A stretch of DNA of 64,000 bases from Anomaloglossus baeobatrachus (Eukaryota; Chordata; Amphibia; Anura; Aromobatidae): contig NC_134355.1 in assembly GCF_048569485.1 (NCBI RefSeq), positions 559,005,142 through 559,069,141 on the forward strand, given 5' to 3'. A model generated the notes under the pieces. The model had not been told where the DNA came from. It searched no databases and was given only the letters and a program-made list of their open reading frames with translations. How positions within the stretch are numbered: position 1 is the stretch's first letter; each line of letters starts with the position of its first letter. Of this stretch, positions 42,079 through 53,507 are shown in pieces. The position numbers were made by a program, and so were the translations under genes.

Positions 42079-44570
42079 AACAACCAGGCCCATCGAACTG
42101 GCGCGATAGATATGTGGGAGGACGACCAGTCCTATCTATCGTGCTAGATGGCATTCCCACACTTGCTCTATTGGACACTGGCTCACAGGTGCCGACGTTC
42201 CCGCATATCCTTTACAAAAGATTTTGGGCCGATTCTGAGCTCACTCGCCCAGACCCAGACCTTACTATATATGCTGCTAATGGACAGCCGGTATCACAAG
42301 TAGGGTACAAGGAGGTGACGATAAATGAGGGGAGGGAGGAGCTAAAGGGCCAAGGACTTATTGTGGTGGATACTGATTGTCGTGAAAGAAATCCAACAAT
42401 GATATTAAGTACTAATGTTGTTGAAAATTGTCTAGGAGAAGTTCTTTTCTTGCTCCAGCAGGTTGCAGAAACTGCCAGCATCAGGCAGCAGAGGGTCCTA
42501 CAGAAAGAAATCAAAGCCCTTCTGCAGAGACAGCAGGTAGAGTTGTCTGGTGGAGAAATCAACAGTGTACGGGTAAGCGACCCATTCCCCATTGTGTTAC
42601 CCCCAAGAAGTGAAGTGATGATTTGGTGTCGGGCAGCTATAGGCCTCAGAGGACAGGATTACCAGGCAATGGTAGAGCCTATGTACTCAGATAGTAGGCC
42701 CACAGTCCTGACAGCCAGGGGGATAGTTGATGTACGCAAAGGGAGGGTACCTGTACGAGTTTTAAACTGTGGAGAGGAAGAGCTCAAGCTACCCAGATAT
42801 GCTACTGTTGCCAAGTTGTTCACTGTCAACAACAACTCAATTCAGGCAGTGGAACCCTTGACCCCGTCCGACCAGGCGGAGGACAACAGCTCCAAGGGAC
42901 AGCTGGAGGACTGGTGTCAGAAGCTGCATGTCGGCACTGATTCCACCCCTTCTTACCAAAGGCACGGAGTTTATCGGGTGGTGAAGGAATATGAACGGGT
43001 CTTTAGTAAGCATCCATTAGACTTTGGGCGGATAAAAGGGGTACACCATCGCATACCCACGGGAGACCATCCACCTATAAAAGAGAGATACAGGCCTATA
43101 CCACCAGCTCACTATCAGTGTGCTAAAGATATATTACGGGAAATGAAGGAAGCTGGGGTTATTAGAGATAGTTGTAGCCCCTGGTCAGCTCCACTTGTCC
43201 TGGTAAGAAAGAAAGATAGCACAATGAGGATGTGCGTTGACTATAGGCAGATAAACCGCATAACACACAAGGATGCTTACCCGTTGCCCCGCATTGAGGG
43301 ATCACTTGCTGCACTGAAAGCTGCTAATTTCTTTTCCACCTTAGATCTTACCAGTGGGTATTGGCAGGTTTCCATGGCAGAAGAAGATCGAGAGAAGACC
43401 GCATTCACGACGCCGATGGGTCTGTGTGCGTTCAACAGCATGCCGTTTGGACTCTGCAATGCACCCGGCACGTTCCAAAGGCTGATGGAGTGTTGCCTGG
43501 GGCACCGAAACTTTGAGACTGTACTGATATATCTTGATGACGTCATCGTGTATTCCAAGACGTATGAGGAACATCTGGAGCACCTGGCCGAGGTGTTTGA
43601 AGCATTGTCAAAGTTTGGTATGAAACTAAAGCCTTCAAAATGCCATTTGCTGAAGCCAAAGGTTCAGTATCTTGGGCATGTGGTCAGTGCGGATGGTGTG
43701 GCACCAGACCCTGAAAAGGTCACTGCTATCAGAGACTGGCCAAAGCCAATAACCGTCAAAGAGGTGCGTCAGTTCTTGGGGCTGGTAGGATACTACAGGA
43801 GGTTCATAAAGGACTTCACGAAAATTGCGGCGCCTTTGCAAGATCTCCTGGTAGGCCAGACCAAAAAGGGCAAGACTTCCAGCCCTCCGTTTGAATGGGG
43901 TGAGAAAGAAGAAGACTCCTTCAAGCACATGAAGTGGGCCCTGACCGGTGAGGAAATCCTGGCCTACCCTGATTATAATCTGCCATTCGTGCTGTACACA
44001 GATGCCAGTAATGTGGGATTGGGAGCTGTGCTGTCGCAGGTGCAGAATGGCAAAGAACGTGTAATTGCCTTTGCAAGCAGGAAGCTCCGTCCTACTGAGA
44101 GAAACCCAGAAAACTACAGTTCGTTCAAGCTGGAATTCCCGGCCTTAGTCTGGGCCGTCACTGAACGGTTCAAGCACTACCTGGCGGCTGCGAAGTTTAC
44201 CATATTTACGGATAACAACCCGCTTACTCACTTGGACTCCGCAAAGCTAGGTGCACTAGAGCAGCGATGGATGGCCCGTTTGTCAAACTATGACTTCACC
44301 ATCAAATATCGGGCAGGCCGCAAAAACGCTAACGCTGATGCATTGTCGAGAATGCCCCATTTACCAGATGCAGGAGAAGACTCGGATGAGCTAGAAGAGA
44401 TAGAGCTGCCGGCTTTTCACCGCAACAGTGAATCCCAGTGTAACCAAGGTGTTAAAGGCAAACGCCAAGAGGCCACGCTGAACCCGTTACCTTACCACGG
44501 GTGGGAGGAAACGCAAGACAGTGATCCGGCTGTTCGCCTAGTTAAAGAGCTAATAATCCAACCAGACTAA
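42027..44570 (+). CDS. Gypsy protease / reverse transcriptase / RNase H
   Basis: 847-residue open frame. An aspartic protease near residues 30-75 (LALLDTGSQV), reverse transcriptase about 330-570 (DYRQINRITHKDAYPLPRIE, TLDLTSGYWQV, MPFGLCNAPGTFQRLM, YLDDVIVYS), then RNase H about 650-770 (LYTDASNVGLGAVLSQ, FTDNNPLTHL, GRKNANADALSR). All key blocks of a gypsy pol are present in order, so the enzyme looks well preserved. The family normally makes it as part of a gag-pol polyprotein. The start codon shown is only the first ATG of the frame. Confidence 0.95.
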   Translation: MSFKPATPGAAGRPTGIKQPGPSNWRDRYVGGRPVLSIVLDGIPTLALLDTGSQVPTFPHILYKRFWADSELTRPDPDLTIYAANGQPVSQVGYKEVTINEGREELKGQGLIVVDTDCRERNPTMILSTNVVENCLGEVLFLLQQVAETASIRQQRVLQKEIKALLQRQQVELSGGEINSVRVSDPFPIVLPPRSEVMIWCRAAIGLRGQDYQAMVEPMYSDSRPTVLTARGIVDVRKGRVPVRVLNCGEEELKLPRYATVAKLFTVNNNSIQAVEPLTPSDQAEDNSSKGQLEDWCQKLHVGTDSTPSYQRHGVYRVVKEYERVFSKHPLDFGRIKGVHHRIPTGDHPPIKERYRPIPPAHYQCAKDILREMKEAGVIRDSCSPWSAPLVLVRKKDSTMRMCVDYRQINRITHKDAYPLPRIEGSLAALKAANFFSTLDLTSGYWQVSMAEEDREKTAFTTPMGLCAFNSMPFGLCNAPGTFQRLMECCLGHRNFETVLIYLDDVIVYSKTYEEHLEHLAEVFEALSKFGMKLKPSKCHLLKPKVQYLGHVVSADGVAPDPEKVTAIRDWPKPITVKEVRQFLGLVGYYRRFIKDFTKIAAPLQDLLVGQTKKGKTSSPPFEWGEKEEDSFKHMKWALTGEEILAYPDYNLPFVLYTDASNVGLGAVLSQVQNGKERVIAFASRKLRPTERNPENYSSFKLEFPALVWAVTERFKHYLAAAKFTIFTDNNPLTHLDSAKLGALEQRWMARLSNYDFTIKYRAGRKNANADALSRMPHLPDAGEDSDELEEIELPAFHRNSESQCNQGVKGKRQEATLNPLPYHGWEETQDSDPAVRLVKELIIQPD

Positions 44571-44627
44571 AGTCTTAGCCCAGATGCCCCACCGGAAGCG
44601 CAGCACCTGTGGAAGGAAAAGAGAAGA

Positions 44628-46202
44628 TTGTTCATCTACAGGGGTAGGCTATGCAGACATTACATCAACCCCCGAACCTATGAGAGGGTGTGGCAAATAG
44701 TGGTACCGAAGAGAGATGTTCAGATGGTGCTGGAGGCGTACCATGACGGAGCAGGACACTTTGGGTGGAAGAAGCTTGAGGTACTGTTACGCCACAGATT
44801 CTATTGGGTTGGCATGAGAACTACCATTGAGAACTGGTGCCGAAACTGTGGCCCATGCAACCTGAGAAGAAAGGATCGTGACAGCCAAAGAGCTCCACTA
44901 CAACCAATTGTCACCAAGCAGCCGCCGGAACTTGTAGCCTTGGACCATGTGAAATTGACACCCAGTAGATCCGGTTATACGTATGCCCTCACTATGGTGG
45001 ACCACTATTCCCGGTTTCTGGTGGTAGTACCTGTAAAGGACTTGACCGCAAGAACCGCAGCGAGAACCTTTCAAGCCTACTTCTGCAGACCACATGGCTA
45101 CCCGGAACAGGTGTTGACGGATCAAGGTTCTGCGTTCGAAGCTGAAGTGTTCCAGGAGTTTTGCAACCTGTATGGATGTAAGAAAATCCGAACCACACCG
45201 AATCACCCACAGACAAACGGCATGTGTGAGAAAATGAACCAGGTTGTTATAGACCTGTTAAAAACCTTGCCCTTGGAAGAAAGAAGCATGTGGCCAGAGA
45301 AGTTGCCTGATTTAGTGGACATGTACAACAACATCCCTGTGAGTTCCACCAATTGCACGCCAGCATACTTGATGAGAGCAAGAGCCGGGAAGTTACCAGT
45401 TGACTTAGAAATGGGAATTGTTGTTCCTGAAACCAGTTCACCTGAAGCTGATTGGGACACTAAGCGCCAAGAGCAGTACAAAAAGGTACAGGAGTGCGTA
45501 GAAAGAAGCCTAGACCAAATTAGAGAAAGGCAAGAGAAAGATTATAACAAGAATGCACCAGCTGCTCCTTTAATACCTGGAGAGATGGTTCTAAAAAGAA
45601 AAAGAAAGACCCATAAGCTTGATGACCAGTGGGCAGCAGAACCATACACAGTATTGCCCTCTAAATTTGACAACAAGAAAATCTGCTTAATCAGCAAGGA
45701 TAAGGGAAAAACGTCAGCGGCAGTTTCTAGAGACAACCTTAAAATATGTCCTGAACAGTTGAAGCAAAAAGAAGTAATCCCCTGTATACCTCAACCTAAA
45801 GAGGAAAAGAAAGAGAAGATGATAAGAACAATACTTGGTGATTTTCCTGAAAGTTGGCCTCAGTACAAAGGAGCCATAATTATACCATTATTGACTGGCG
45901 CTCAACCAGTAGAAGTCCCAGAAAGACTGGAAGAACTGGTCAACGTTTCAGAAGAACTACCTGTCACAGTAGAACCAGAGAACCCTGCTATTGGGGATCC
46001 TGCCAGTCCTATGGTAAGACTAAGACAACATTCACGCATACCAATATTGCGTAGATCCTCATGCAGACTAGTAGATAGTGCACGCATAGCACCACCACTA
46101 GGTACCAGTACAACGCACCGACCAGTTGAGACACAGGCATTACGTAGGTCTAGACGTAGCAACTTTGGTCACCCCCCATCCCGTTATGTAGCAGAATATT
46201 AA
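44628..46202 (+). CDS. Gypsy integrase
   Basis: 524-residue frame just after the RT/RNase H frame. An H2C2 zinc-binding N-terminus (HFGWKKLEVLLRHRFYWVGM...CRNCGPCNL), the DDE core (VALDHVKL, LTDQGSAFEAEVFQEF, HPQTNGMCEKMNQ) and a C-terminal tail of about 200 residues rich in Pro, Arg and Ser with a LRRSRRSNFGHPPSRY end. Length and order fit gypsy integrase. It ends 350 bp before the 3' LTR; that interval (46203-46551) is AT-rich and non-coding, with the purine tract at its end. Confidence 0.93.
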   Translation: MFIYRGRLCRHYINPRTYERVWQIVVPKRDVQMVLEAYHDGAGHFGWKKLEVLLRHRFYWVGMRTTIENWCRNCGPCNLRRKDRDSQRAPLQPIVTKQPPELVALDHVKLTPSRSGYTYALTMVDHYSRFLVVVPVKDLTARTAARTFQAYFCRPHGYPEQVLTDQGSAFEAEVFQEFCNLYGCKKIRTTPNHPQTNGMCEKMNQVVIDLLKTLPLEERSMWPEKLPDLVDMYNNIPVSSTNCTPAYLMRARAGKLPVDLEMGIVVPETSSPEADWDTKRQEQYKKVQECVERSLDQIRERQEKDYNKNAPAAPLIPGEMVLKRKRKTHKLDDQWAAEPYTVLPSKFDNKKICLISKDKGKTSAAVSRDNLKICPEQLKQKEVIPCIPQPKEEKKEKMIRTILGDFPESWPQYKGAIIIPLLTGAQPVEVPERLEELVNVSEELPVTVEPENPAIGDPASPMVRLRQHSRIPILRRSSCRLVDSARIAPPLGTSTTHRPVETQALRRSRRSNFGHPPSRYVAEY

Positions 46203-46551
46203 AAAGAAAGTGTAGTAGTTAGTAAAATGTAAAAATATTTCATTTGTTTGTTTATTGCAACTAAGTAAATTTGTAACCGTCAAGCGTGTTGAGCCTGCAG
46301 GACTTTTTGCATGAACTTTTGCATCTTCTTGAACTATTATTGACATATGGACCAATGGACCACAGGACTGGTAGTGGTCAAAAACTTTCTTATATATACC
46401 ATACTCACATTTTGCAGCGGAAGGACTGCATTTTTCTGTTTTATTGTTTTTTGTAATTTTTATTTAAGACTTTGTACTACTCTTTATTGTTGCTAATGTT
46501 TTATAAGTTTGTGTTTCCAGTCCAGGAGTACTGAATTTAACTAAGGGGGAA

Positions 46552-47673
46552 TGTGGCACCCCAGGGTTCAGTTGCCACAAATATACCTGTACCTGGGCAG
46601 GGAAGGATCTCCACATTAGGTAATCCCACATACAACATTTCCACTCCAAGCCTGGAGGGGGAGCTCTACAAGTCGAGTTCAGGTGAGGTCCCCTTTAAAT
46701 CCAGGTTTGGAGGCGGAGTCAGACAGTTGACAGTTGGAGAAAGGGAGACTGCGCGAGCAGTGAGTGAGGGAAGACATCAAAATGGAGGGCAGTGCTTAGC
46801 CCGCACAAGTAACTGTGTGACCGCCTGAGGAATCAAGAGTGAGGCAAAAGAGGAGAGACCGGGGAGGTGGAGCCTGACCGGTTCATCCCCAAGGAACAGC
46901 GCTGATTATCAGACACCGGCGTCTGAGATTGTGAGGGATCTAATCTGCCCAGCAATAAAGACCGGGGGCCAGGGAGACTGCAGAGCTCCTGGCCGCAGCA
47001 GCACCTGAAGGCAAAGCCGCTACACAGAGCTTAGGGACCGCAGTGAGTACAGCAGTGCCCCTTAGAGAAGCTCCCGCCGCCTGCCATACAGGTGAAGACA
47101 GTGAGAGAGGGACAAGGTATAGCTACAGGCAGCCTAGTACCAAGGAGAAACAGCGCAGCAGGGAGGCCACACAACTGACCTGGTGCAGAGATCCTGAACT
47201 GTTCCCAGATTAACCAAAAACTGTATCATCAGAAACTGAACCCATTTTTAATAACACCTGCAAGTAAAATCTGGTCAGAGTTAATGAATTGGTGTGACGC
47301 ACTATTTCTTTCATCTGAGGAGCCATAGGCTGCTGCACTAAAGTGACAGTTGTAAAGGCTGTGAAGAAAACCCGCCATATCTGTGTACTACTAAAACTGC
47401 CCTGGGGACCCCGCTTCACCTACGGGAAGCGTAAACAACTGGCTGCCTAACCATCACCCCAGAGGTCTGACCTGCAGCCCCAGTAACCATACTGGAACCG
47501 TAGGTGGCGTCACAAAATACTTTTATTTATTTATTTAATTTATTTTTTTTTTATTTTTATTATTTATTGACTTTTAGCGACCACCAGGGCCACAGAACCG
47601 GGCACAGGCCCCGTGATATAATCCCATTAACAAACACCCGGAACCGAGTACCCCACGGCCCTGGGGCGGGTCA
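46552..47673 (+). repeat. Gypsy 3' LTR
   Basis: 1122 bp, colinear with the 5' LTR. It follows the purine tract CTAAGGGGGAA directly. Confidence 0.95.
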
Positions 47674-48032
47674 TATACTGCAGAGGAGGAGCTATGCTTT
47701 TGCATCTACTTAGTGTCCTCCTATGGATAGGCAGCATAACACCCATGGTCCTGTGTCCCCCAATAATGGCTAAGAGAAAACGATTTTACGGTGAGTACAC
47801 AAAAATCCGTTTTTTTTCAGTTGGTCTTATAAAATATTCTAATTTTCTGAGATAATGACTTTTGGGTTTTCATTGGCTGTAAGCCATAATCGTCAACATT
47901 AACAGAAATAAACACTTGAAATAGATCACTCTGTGTGTAATGACTATATAATATATGTATTTCACATATTGTATTGAATAACTGAAATAAATGAACTTTT
48001 TGACGATATTCTAATCTATTGAGAAGCACTTG

Positions 48033-48663
48033 TATATGAGGCAGCTTCAGATGTAGTGCTTACTACCTAAATAGGAAAAAGCTTGTAAGCACTGTGACCA
48101 CCGCTGCTAGACTGCAGCGTTTGCCTGCTTTCCTGGTCACCAGCTGTAAAAAAAAAATAACTTTTTTTGCAGGAGAACACAGACAGATTTTATGAAGCAA
48201 TTTGAAAAATTGCTAGGTTTTACAATTGCTTTCCAATTATACCTATCTATGAAGAGGGGAATAATCCTTTTAAAGCTACATTGCCAAGATGAGTATTTGA
48301 TATTGCAGATTTTCTGCCCCTATTTGCTAAATTAGGTGACTTGCTTTTCTTTTTTGTGTGTCATATTTTAAGCAAAGTTGCTTTGTTTTTCATACTTCCT
48401 GGTATTTCACTTTGACAAAACTTTAGATACAATCATTTGTGGATTACATACGTTTTCAGTGCATTTTAGCAGCAGAAACATTAAAAATGCATATGCTTTT
48501 TTACATGCAGATTTTCTTCATGTAATGCTATTCTATGGGGAAAATTAGCACATAAACCTAAAACTGTGTACGCACAAGTAAAACAGATGTCATAGATTTT
48601 AAGCACACTGCATATAGATATATTATATATACACACATACATACACACACACAAACGCACACA
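48033..48663. other. Unassigned AT-rich sequence between Tc1 elements
   Basis: No gene or repeat boundary recognised. A short (ACACAT)n-like microsatellite lies at 48628-48662. This could be older host DNA. Confidence 0.4.
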
Positions 48664-50550
48664 GAGTGAGGAAAATAAGTATTTGATATAATGCCGGTTT
48701 TGCACGTTTTCTCATCTACAAAGAATGGAGAAGTCTGTAATTTCACTTTAAGGGAGGAATTTTGGGTAAAGATAGCTAATGGTATCTTCATACAGGGTAT
48801 CAGATACCGGTGCCGTATTAGCTGTATAACAGAGCTGCTGTTAATGTATCAGACAATGATCACACAGACATGTTCTCTCTTTGAGCCAGCGTCACCCACT
48901 GAACTTCGTGTATTGGATAGGTTTAATTATACAGTTTGCATCATTAACCTTGAAAATAAAACAGAGTCTAGGGAGGATTCCACTCCCCAATTTCTCCCAG
49001 CATGTTATGAAACACATCTCTATTTGTTATACATTCTCTCTGTGTAAATCTTCTGATAAGACTTTGCACGTTTCACATTCTGGCTTCTTTATCTTTGGTT
49101 AACCCCTTCATGACTATACAGCTTAGAATATTATGGGTCTATGCGATGGCTACATAGACAGATAATTATGCACCTACATCTATATTTTGATTATTTACAT
49201 ACACAGATATTACGTTTAAACAAACAAGCTATAGCTCAGGCCACCGCCACAACTTCACCTGTAACAGACATAAAGAAAAAATCTAGGAAATCACATAGTA
49301 GGGTTTTTAAATAATTAATTTGCATTTTATTGCATGAAATAAATATTTGATCAGCTACCAATCAGCAAGAATTCTGGGTCTCACAGACGTTAGTTTTTTC
49401 TTTAAGAAGCTCCTACTCTGCACTCATTACCTGTAGTAATTGCACCTATCTGAAGTAGTTACCTGTATAAAAGACACCTGTCCACAAACTAAATCAATCA
49501 CACGCCAACATCTCTACCATAGCCAAGACCAAGGAGCTGTTTACGGACACCAGTGTCAAAATTGTAGACCTGAACAAGCTGGGATGAGCTACAGGATAAT
49601 AGGCAAGCAGCTTGGTGAGAAGGCAACAACTATTGGTGCAATTATTAGAAAATGGAAGAAAGACAAGAGGACTGTTAATCTTACTCTGTCTACAGTTCCA
49701 TGCAGGATCTCGTCTCGTGGGGTAAGGAGGATTTTGAGAAAGGTTAGGAATCATCCCAAAACTACACGAGAGGACCTGGTTAATGACCTGAAGAGATCTG
49801 GTACCAGAGTCTCAAAGACTACAGTAAGTAAAACACTATGTCATCATGGATTACAATCCTGCAGGGCACATAAGGTTTCCCTGCTAACGCCATCACATAT
49901 CCAGGCCAGTTTGAAGTTCACCAATGACCATCTGGATAATCCAAAGGAGGCATTGGAGAAGGTCATGTGGTCAGAGGAGACCAAAATAGAACTTTTTGGT
50001 ATCAACTCCACTTGCTGTACTTGGAGGAAGAACAAGGAGTACACCCTCGAGAACATGATCTCAACCGTGAAGCATGGGGGTGGAAACATCATACTTTGGG
50101 GGTGCTTTTCTGCAAAGGGGACAGGATGACTTCACTGTATTGAAGGGAAGACAGATGGGGTCATGTATTGTGAGATTTTGGCCATCAACCTACTTCAATC
50201 AGTAATAGCAATAAAGATAGGTCGTGGCTGGGTCTTCCACCATGATGACCCGAAACACACAGCCAGGGCAATGAAGGAGTGGCTCCGTTAGAAGCATTTC
50301 AAGGTCCTGGATTGACCTAGCCAGTCTTCAGACCTGAACCCAATAGAAAATGTATGGAGGGAGCTGAAATTCAATGTTTCCCAGTAACAGCCTCGAAACC
50401 TGAAAAATTCCTGATGTAGTGTGTGTAAACTTGGTCATTAACAACAGAAAACGTCTGACCTCTATAATTGCAAGCAAAGGTTTCTGCAACAAATATTAAG
50501 TTCTGTTTCTCAATTGTATCAAATACTTATTTATGCAATAAATGCAAATA
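48664..50550 (+). mobile_element. Tc1-like element 3, with an inner insertion
   Basis: Left inverted repeat with GAGTGAGGAAAATAAGTATTTGA at 48664; right counterpart ATCAAATACTTATTTATGCAAT near 50518-50540, cut off by the next repeat. A stretch of about 450 bp (about 48770-49230) does not fit the usual Tc1 flank and looks inserted, but its ends are unclear. The transposase gene is at 49440-50400. Confidence 0.75.
49440..50400 (+). pseudogene. Tc1-like transposase of element 3, broken
   Basis: The frame 49440-50129 encodes most of a Tc1 transposase: a paired-like DNA-binding part ([30 protein letters not shown], then [49 protein letters not shown]), then [18 protein letters not shown], where the first catalytic Asp (usually WSDETK) is Glu, and [21 protein letters not shown] ends the frame at 50129; beyond it, in the same general register, [18 protein letters not shown] (second Asp), a TAG near 50291, and SSDLNPIENVWRELKF near 50330-50370 (third acidic residue) are readable. 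The catalytic change and at least two stops make it inactive. The product would be about 340 residues when whole. Confidence 0.88.
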
Positions 50551-52190
50551 AACCCCTTCATCCCAGGGCGATTTTATGTTTTTCATTTTTTCCTCCCCTT
50601 TTTCCATAGGAGAACTTGTTTTTTGCGGGACGAGTTTTACTTTTGATTGACACCACACATTCTGCCCCATTTTATACTGGAAAATGGGAAAAAATTCCAA
50701 GTATGATGAAACTGCAAAAAAAGAGCAATTGCACGATTGTTTTTTCCGTTTTTATCCTTTCCTGTATTGAGCTGCAGTAATGTGCAAATTTCCTCACTGT
50801 GGGATCAATAAAGTTTTATCTTATCTTATTTACCACGTTCACAATTTTGTAAAACTGACCTAGCATTATGATTCCCAGGACAGTGCGTAGATACTAAACA
50901 TGACTAGCTTTACTTTTATCTATGTGGTGAAAAATAATTCAGAATTTTACAAAAAAAAAAAAAAAGCGCTTTTGGCGCCATTTTCTGAGACCCGTAGTGT
51001 TATCATTTTTCAGGATCTGGGGCTCAGTGATAGCTTGTTTATTTACATTTTTACTTACACCATTGTTGAATAGGTGCAACGTTTTGATCACCTGTTATTG
51101 CATTTTAACGCAATGTTGTGGTGGCTAAAAAAAACGTAATTCTGGCATTTTGATTTTTTTCTTGCTCCACTGTGTACCGATCAGATTGATTGATTGATTT
51201 TACAATTTTGTTAGTTAGCGCATTTCTGAATGCGGCGATACCAAATTTTTTTTTTTATTATTATTCTTTTATTTTTAATAGGGAAAAGGGGTCTGTGCTT
51301 TGAACTTTTAGGTTTTTATCTTTCGTTATATTTTTTAAAACTTTTTTTATATTTTTTAATGATTTTACTAGTCCCTGTAGGTGACTTTATGCCTACACAG
51401 TCTGAACGCTTCACATGATCAGAGCGATGCTGATGCTCTGTATTCTCAGAGCTATACCTTTTTTATTTCTCCGCTAATGGAGCTCTGTGGCGGCTTGTTT
51501 TTTTGCAGGACAAGATGTAGTTTTCAGTTAAAGCATTTTTGTTTATGTTCAACTTTTTGATTGCGTTTTATTCAACTTTTTTTCCACACCATGATGAAAA
51601 AGCATTTTTTTGCATTTTTTTTTAAACTGTTCACTGAAAGGGTTAAATAGTGGCAGTTTTATAGATCAGGTCGAGCCAGACTCGTATTTTGTGATTTTTT
51701 TTATTTTTTTTACATTCTGCAAGTTGTTTTTTTTTTTTACTTTTATTTTACCTAGTCCCTATATGGAACTTTCACTTTTCTTACTATGATCGCTGGTATA
51801 ATGCATTGCCATGCAGCAGAATTGCAATGCATCATACAGACAGAGTCAGCCTGCAAATCGCCTGTCAGACACTGCTGCAGGCTGTTTGACAGGCCAATGT
51901 TCATGGCAGACCTGGAGGTCATCATGTGACCTCTGGCAGCCACGACAACACTCGGCTCCCCCGTGATCGTGTCACAGGAGAGTCGGGAGAGGTGAGAGAA
52001 GGAGCTCCTCTCTAACTTCTATGTGCCGCGATCACTATTGATCGCGGCACACAGAAGATTGCAAAGGGTTAACATCATCAGGACCTGAACCAATCAGGTC
52101 CCGAAGATGTGTCCGGGGAGAACTACCATTCTGCACTGGAAACACAGCGATGGCAGCATGCAGGGGGTCGCGATCCCCACATGACCGCAG
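50551..52190. repeat. Unclassified non-autonomous repeat, AT-rich
   Basis: Starts AACCCCTTCATCCCAGGGCG and has landmarks GGGACGAGTTTTACTTTTG, GAATGCGGCGATACCAAAT and CGCGGCACACAGAAG that I associate with a common amphibian repeat. Long T-runs and no coding frame. The right end is unclear, near 52085-52190; a TGCCGCGATCA/TGATCGCGGCA hairpin lies at 52023-52050. A LINE tail is embedded at 50757-50828. Confidence 0.5.
50757..50828 (+). mobile_element. LINE 3' tail (Rex1/CR1-like), very short
   Basis: TGCAAATTTCCTCACTGTGGGATCAATAAAG followed by TTTTATCTTATCTTA resembles the conserved 3' end of Rex1-like LINEs, with the usual simple-repeat tail. A severely 5'-truncated insertion. Confidence 0.6.
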
Positions 52191-52199
52191 GCCATAAAA

Positions 52200-53031
52200 A
52201 ACGTCAGTGCTGTACAGAGCCCAGCAGAAGCCGACTTATATTTACTGTTGGTGGTCCTGAAGCAGTTAATCTAACTTTTTTATGTTTCTTTTGGAGTAAT
52301 GGCTTCTTCCTGGCAGAGTGGCCTTTCAGCCCATGTTGATACAGAACTCGTTTAACTGTGGATAACGAAACAATCTTAGCAGCTTCCGCCAGCATCTTCA
52401 AGGTCTTTTGCTTTTGTTCTTGGGTTGATATGCACATGTCTGACCAAAGCACATTCATCTCTGGTACACAGAACCCGTCTTCCTCCTGAGTGGTATGATG
52501 GCTGGACATTCCTATCTTGTTTGTACTTGTGTATAATTGTTTATACAGATGAAAAAGGCAAGCTCAGGTATCTGGAAATTGCACCAAAGGATGAACCAGA
52601 TTTCTGCAAGTCTACAATTCTCTTCCTGAGATCTTGGCTGATTTCTTTTGACTTTCCCATGATGCTACACAAAGAAGCAGTGTGTTTCAGGTGTGCATTA
52701 AAATACATCCAGAGGTTTCTCTATAACTCAGATGTTGCTTATAAACCTATCAGAAGCTTCCGAAGACATGACATCATCATATGGGCTGCCCAATATTCTT
52801 TAAAGGCATAGTACTCTTAGTGTATATAAACTTTTGACTTTGCAGTAAGTAATAAAAATGCCTTAAAACACTCTCTCATTAGTCTGGCATTTGGCAAATA
52901 TATATAATTTTGGTTCCTAATTGACCTAAAGCAGGAAAGGTTTATTCTGATTTCATGTCAGATAGTGAGAAAAACCTGCAGATGTGTCTTTTTAGATAGT
53001 GGATGTAAAGTAAAGGGTATGTTTCAACTGT
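52200..53031 (-). mobile_element. Tc1-like element 4, 5' half only, minus strand
   Basis: The right end (element 5' end) is an inverted-repeat terminus ...GGGTATGTTTCAACTG at 53031, followed by TA. The inner stretch GACTTTGCAGTAAG / CTTAGTGTATATAAACTTTTGAC near 52815-52850 repeats the direct-repeat motif of Sleeping-Beauty-like Tc1 inverted repeats. Going inwards, 52204-52509 has transposase sequence. The left end is lost near 52200, against the preceding repeat. Confidence 0.75.
52204..52509 (-). pseudogene. Tc1-like transposase fragment of element 4
   Basis: The minus-strand frame reads MLAEAAKIVSLSTVKRVLYQHGLKGHSARKKPLLQKKHKKVRLTASG, matching the second DNA-binding helix region and linker of SB-type Tc1 transposases (STVKRVLYRHGLKG, ARKKPLLQKRHKKARL). 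No catalytic domain remains. Only about 100 of about 340 residues are present. Confidence 0.8.
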
Positions 53032-53448
53032 ATATATACAGTACATATACAATAAAATAAAAAACATTGTGTGTGGATATTATACATACACACCTGGTAG
53101 ATTAACACATTGTGTTCAATTTGGACAAATAAAGGATCATATTGTTGGTAATATTTTTTGTTGACCAACCTCCAGTATCTTTTCCAATGAATTAAAGCAT
53201 TGTTAATTATATTATTTGTGTGAAGCAGTATGTTAAAAACTAATCTCCAGAACCATATGTGCAAGTAGAAAAGTGAAGTTGACAATTTTAACTCAGTTTT
53301 TTTTGGCAAGAACCCTGTACTCCTAAATATTAAAAGGAGAATTGGAGTATTGTAGCTTTAACTTCTTTATAGCCTCCATATAACACATCATACTGACCTC
53401 TCACAGCTGTAAACGACAAATGTTAACACACAACTTTTATACAGAGTA
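53032..53448. other. Unassigned AT-rich sequence
   Basis: No gene or repeat seen between the Tc1 end and the Helitron. Confidence 0.4.
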
Positions 53449-53507
53449 CTAGCTGTACTACCCGGCTTCGCCCAGGTTAATAACTGCTGTTAACAAAATA
53501 GAATGTA

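Larger units (their letters stand above)
39047..47673 (+). mobile_element. Ty3/gypsy LTR retrotransposon, young, inserted in DIRS D
   Basis: LTRs 39047-40189 and 46552-47673 begin TGTGGCACCCC and end GGGTCA; a 4-bp TATA duplication flanks the element (39043-39046, 47674-47677). Order: LTR, primer-binding region (TTGGCGTCATGAACAGG), gag, protease-RT-RNase H, integrase, purine tract CTAAGGGGGAA, LTR. RT before integrase with TG/CA ends defines Ty3/gypsy (Metaviridae-type). I count about 17 substitutions between the LTRs by eye (about 1.5%) plus several small indels, so it is young. It is broken at about two or three points, one being a MITE in gag. Confidence 0.95.
32377..47812 (+). mobile_element. 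DIRS-type element D, holding a gypsy element and two MITEs
   Basis: Left edge TTTCTCTGACACCTCATTGG at 32377; right edge GAGTACACAAAAATCCGTTT at 47812; no target duplication, shared triplet TTT. Plus-strand genes lie at 34133-38690, and the internal complementary region is at 38796-38890. Insertions: MITEs at 32420-32798 and 34819-35371, and a Ty3/gypsy element at 39047-47673. The own sequence is about 5.9 kb. The genes are broken at several points. D itself inserted in the inverted repeat of Tc1 element 2. Confidence 0.92.
30478..48032 (+). mobile_element. Tc1-like element 2, host of a four-level nest
   Basis: Left end CAAGTGCTCAATAAATTAG at 30478 and right end ...CTAATCTATTGAGAAGCACTTG at 48032 are inverted, and both are flanked by TA (30476-30477, 48033-48034), the Tc1 target duplication. 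The inverted repeats are long, about 150-200 bp (30478-30627 and 47818-48032). Own sequence is only about 2.1 kb: 30478-30627, 31499-32376 and 47813-48032. The rest is inserted: a Harbinger-like MITE (30628-31498) and DIRS D (32377-47812). Confidence 0.9.
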
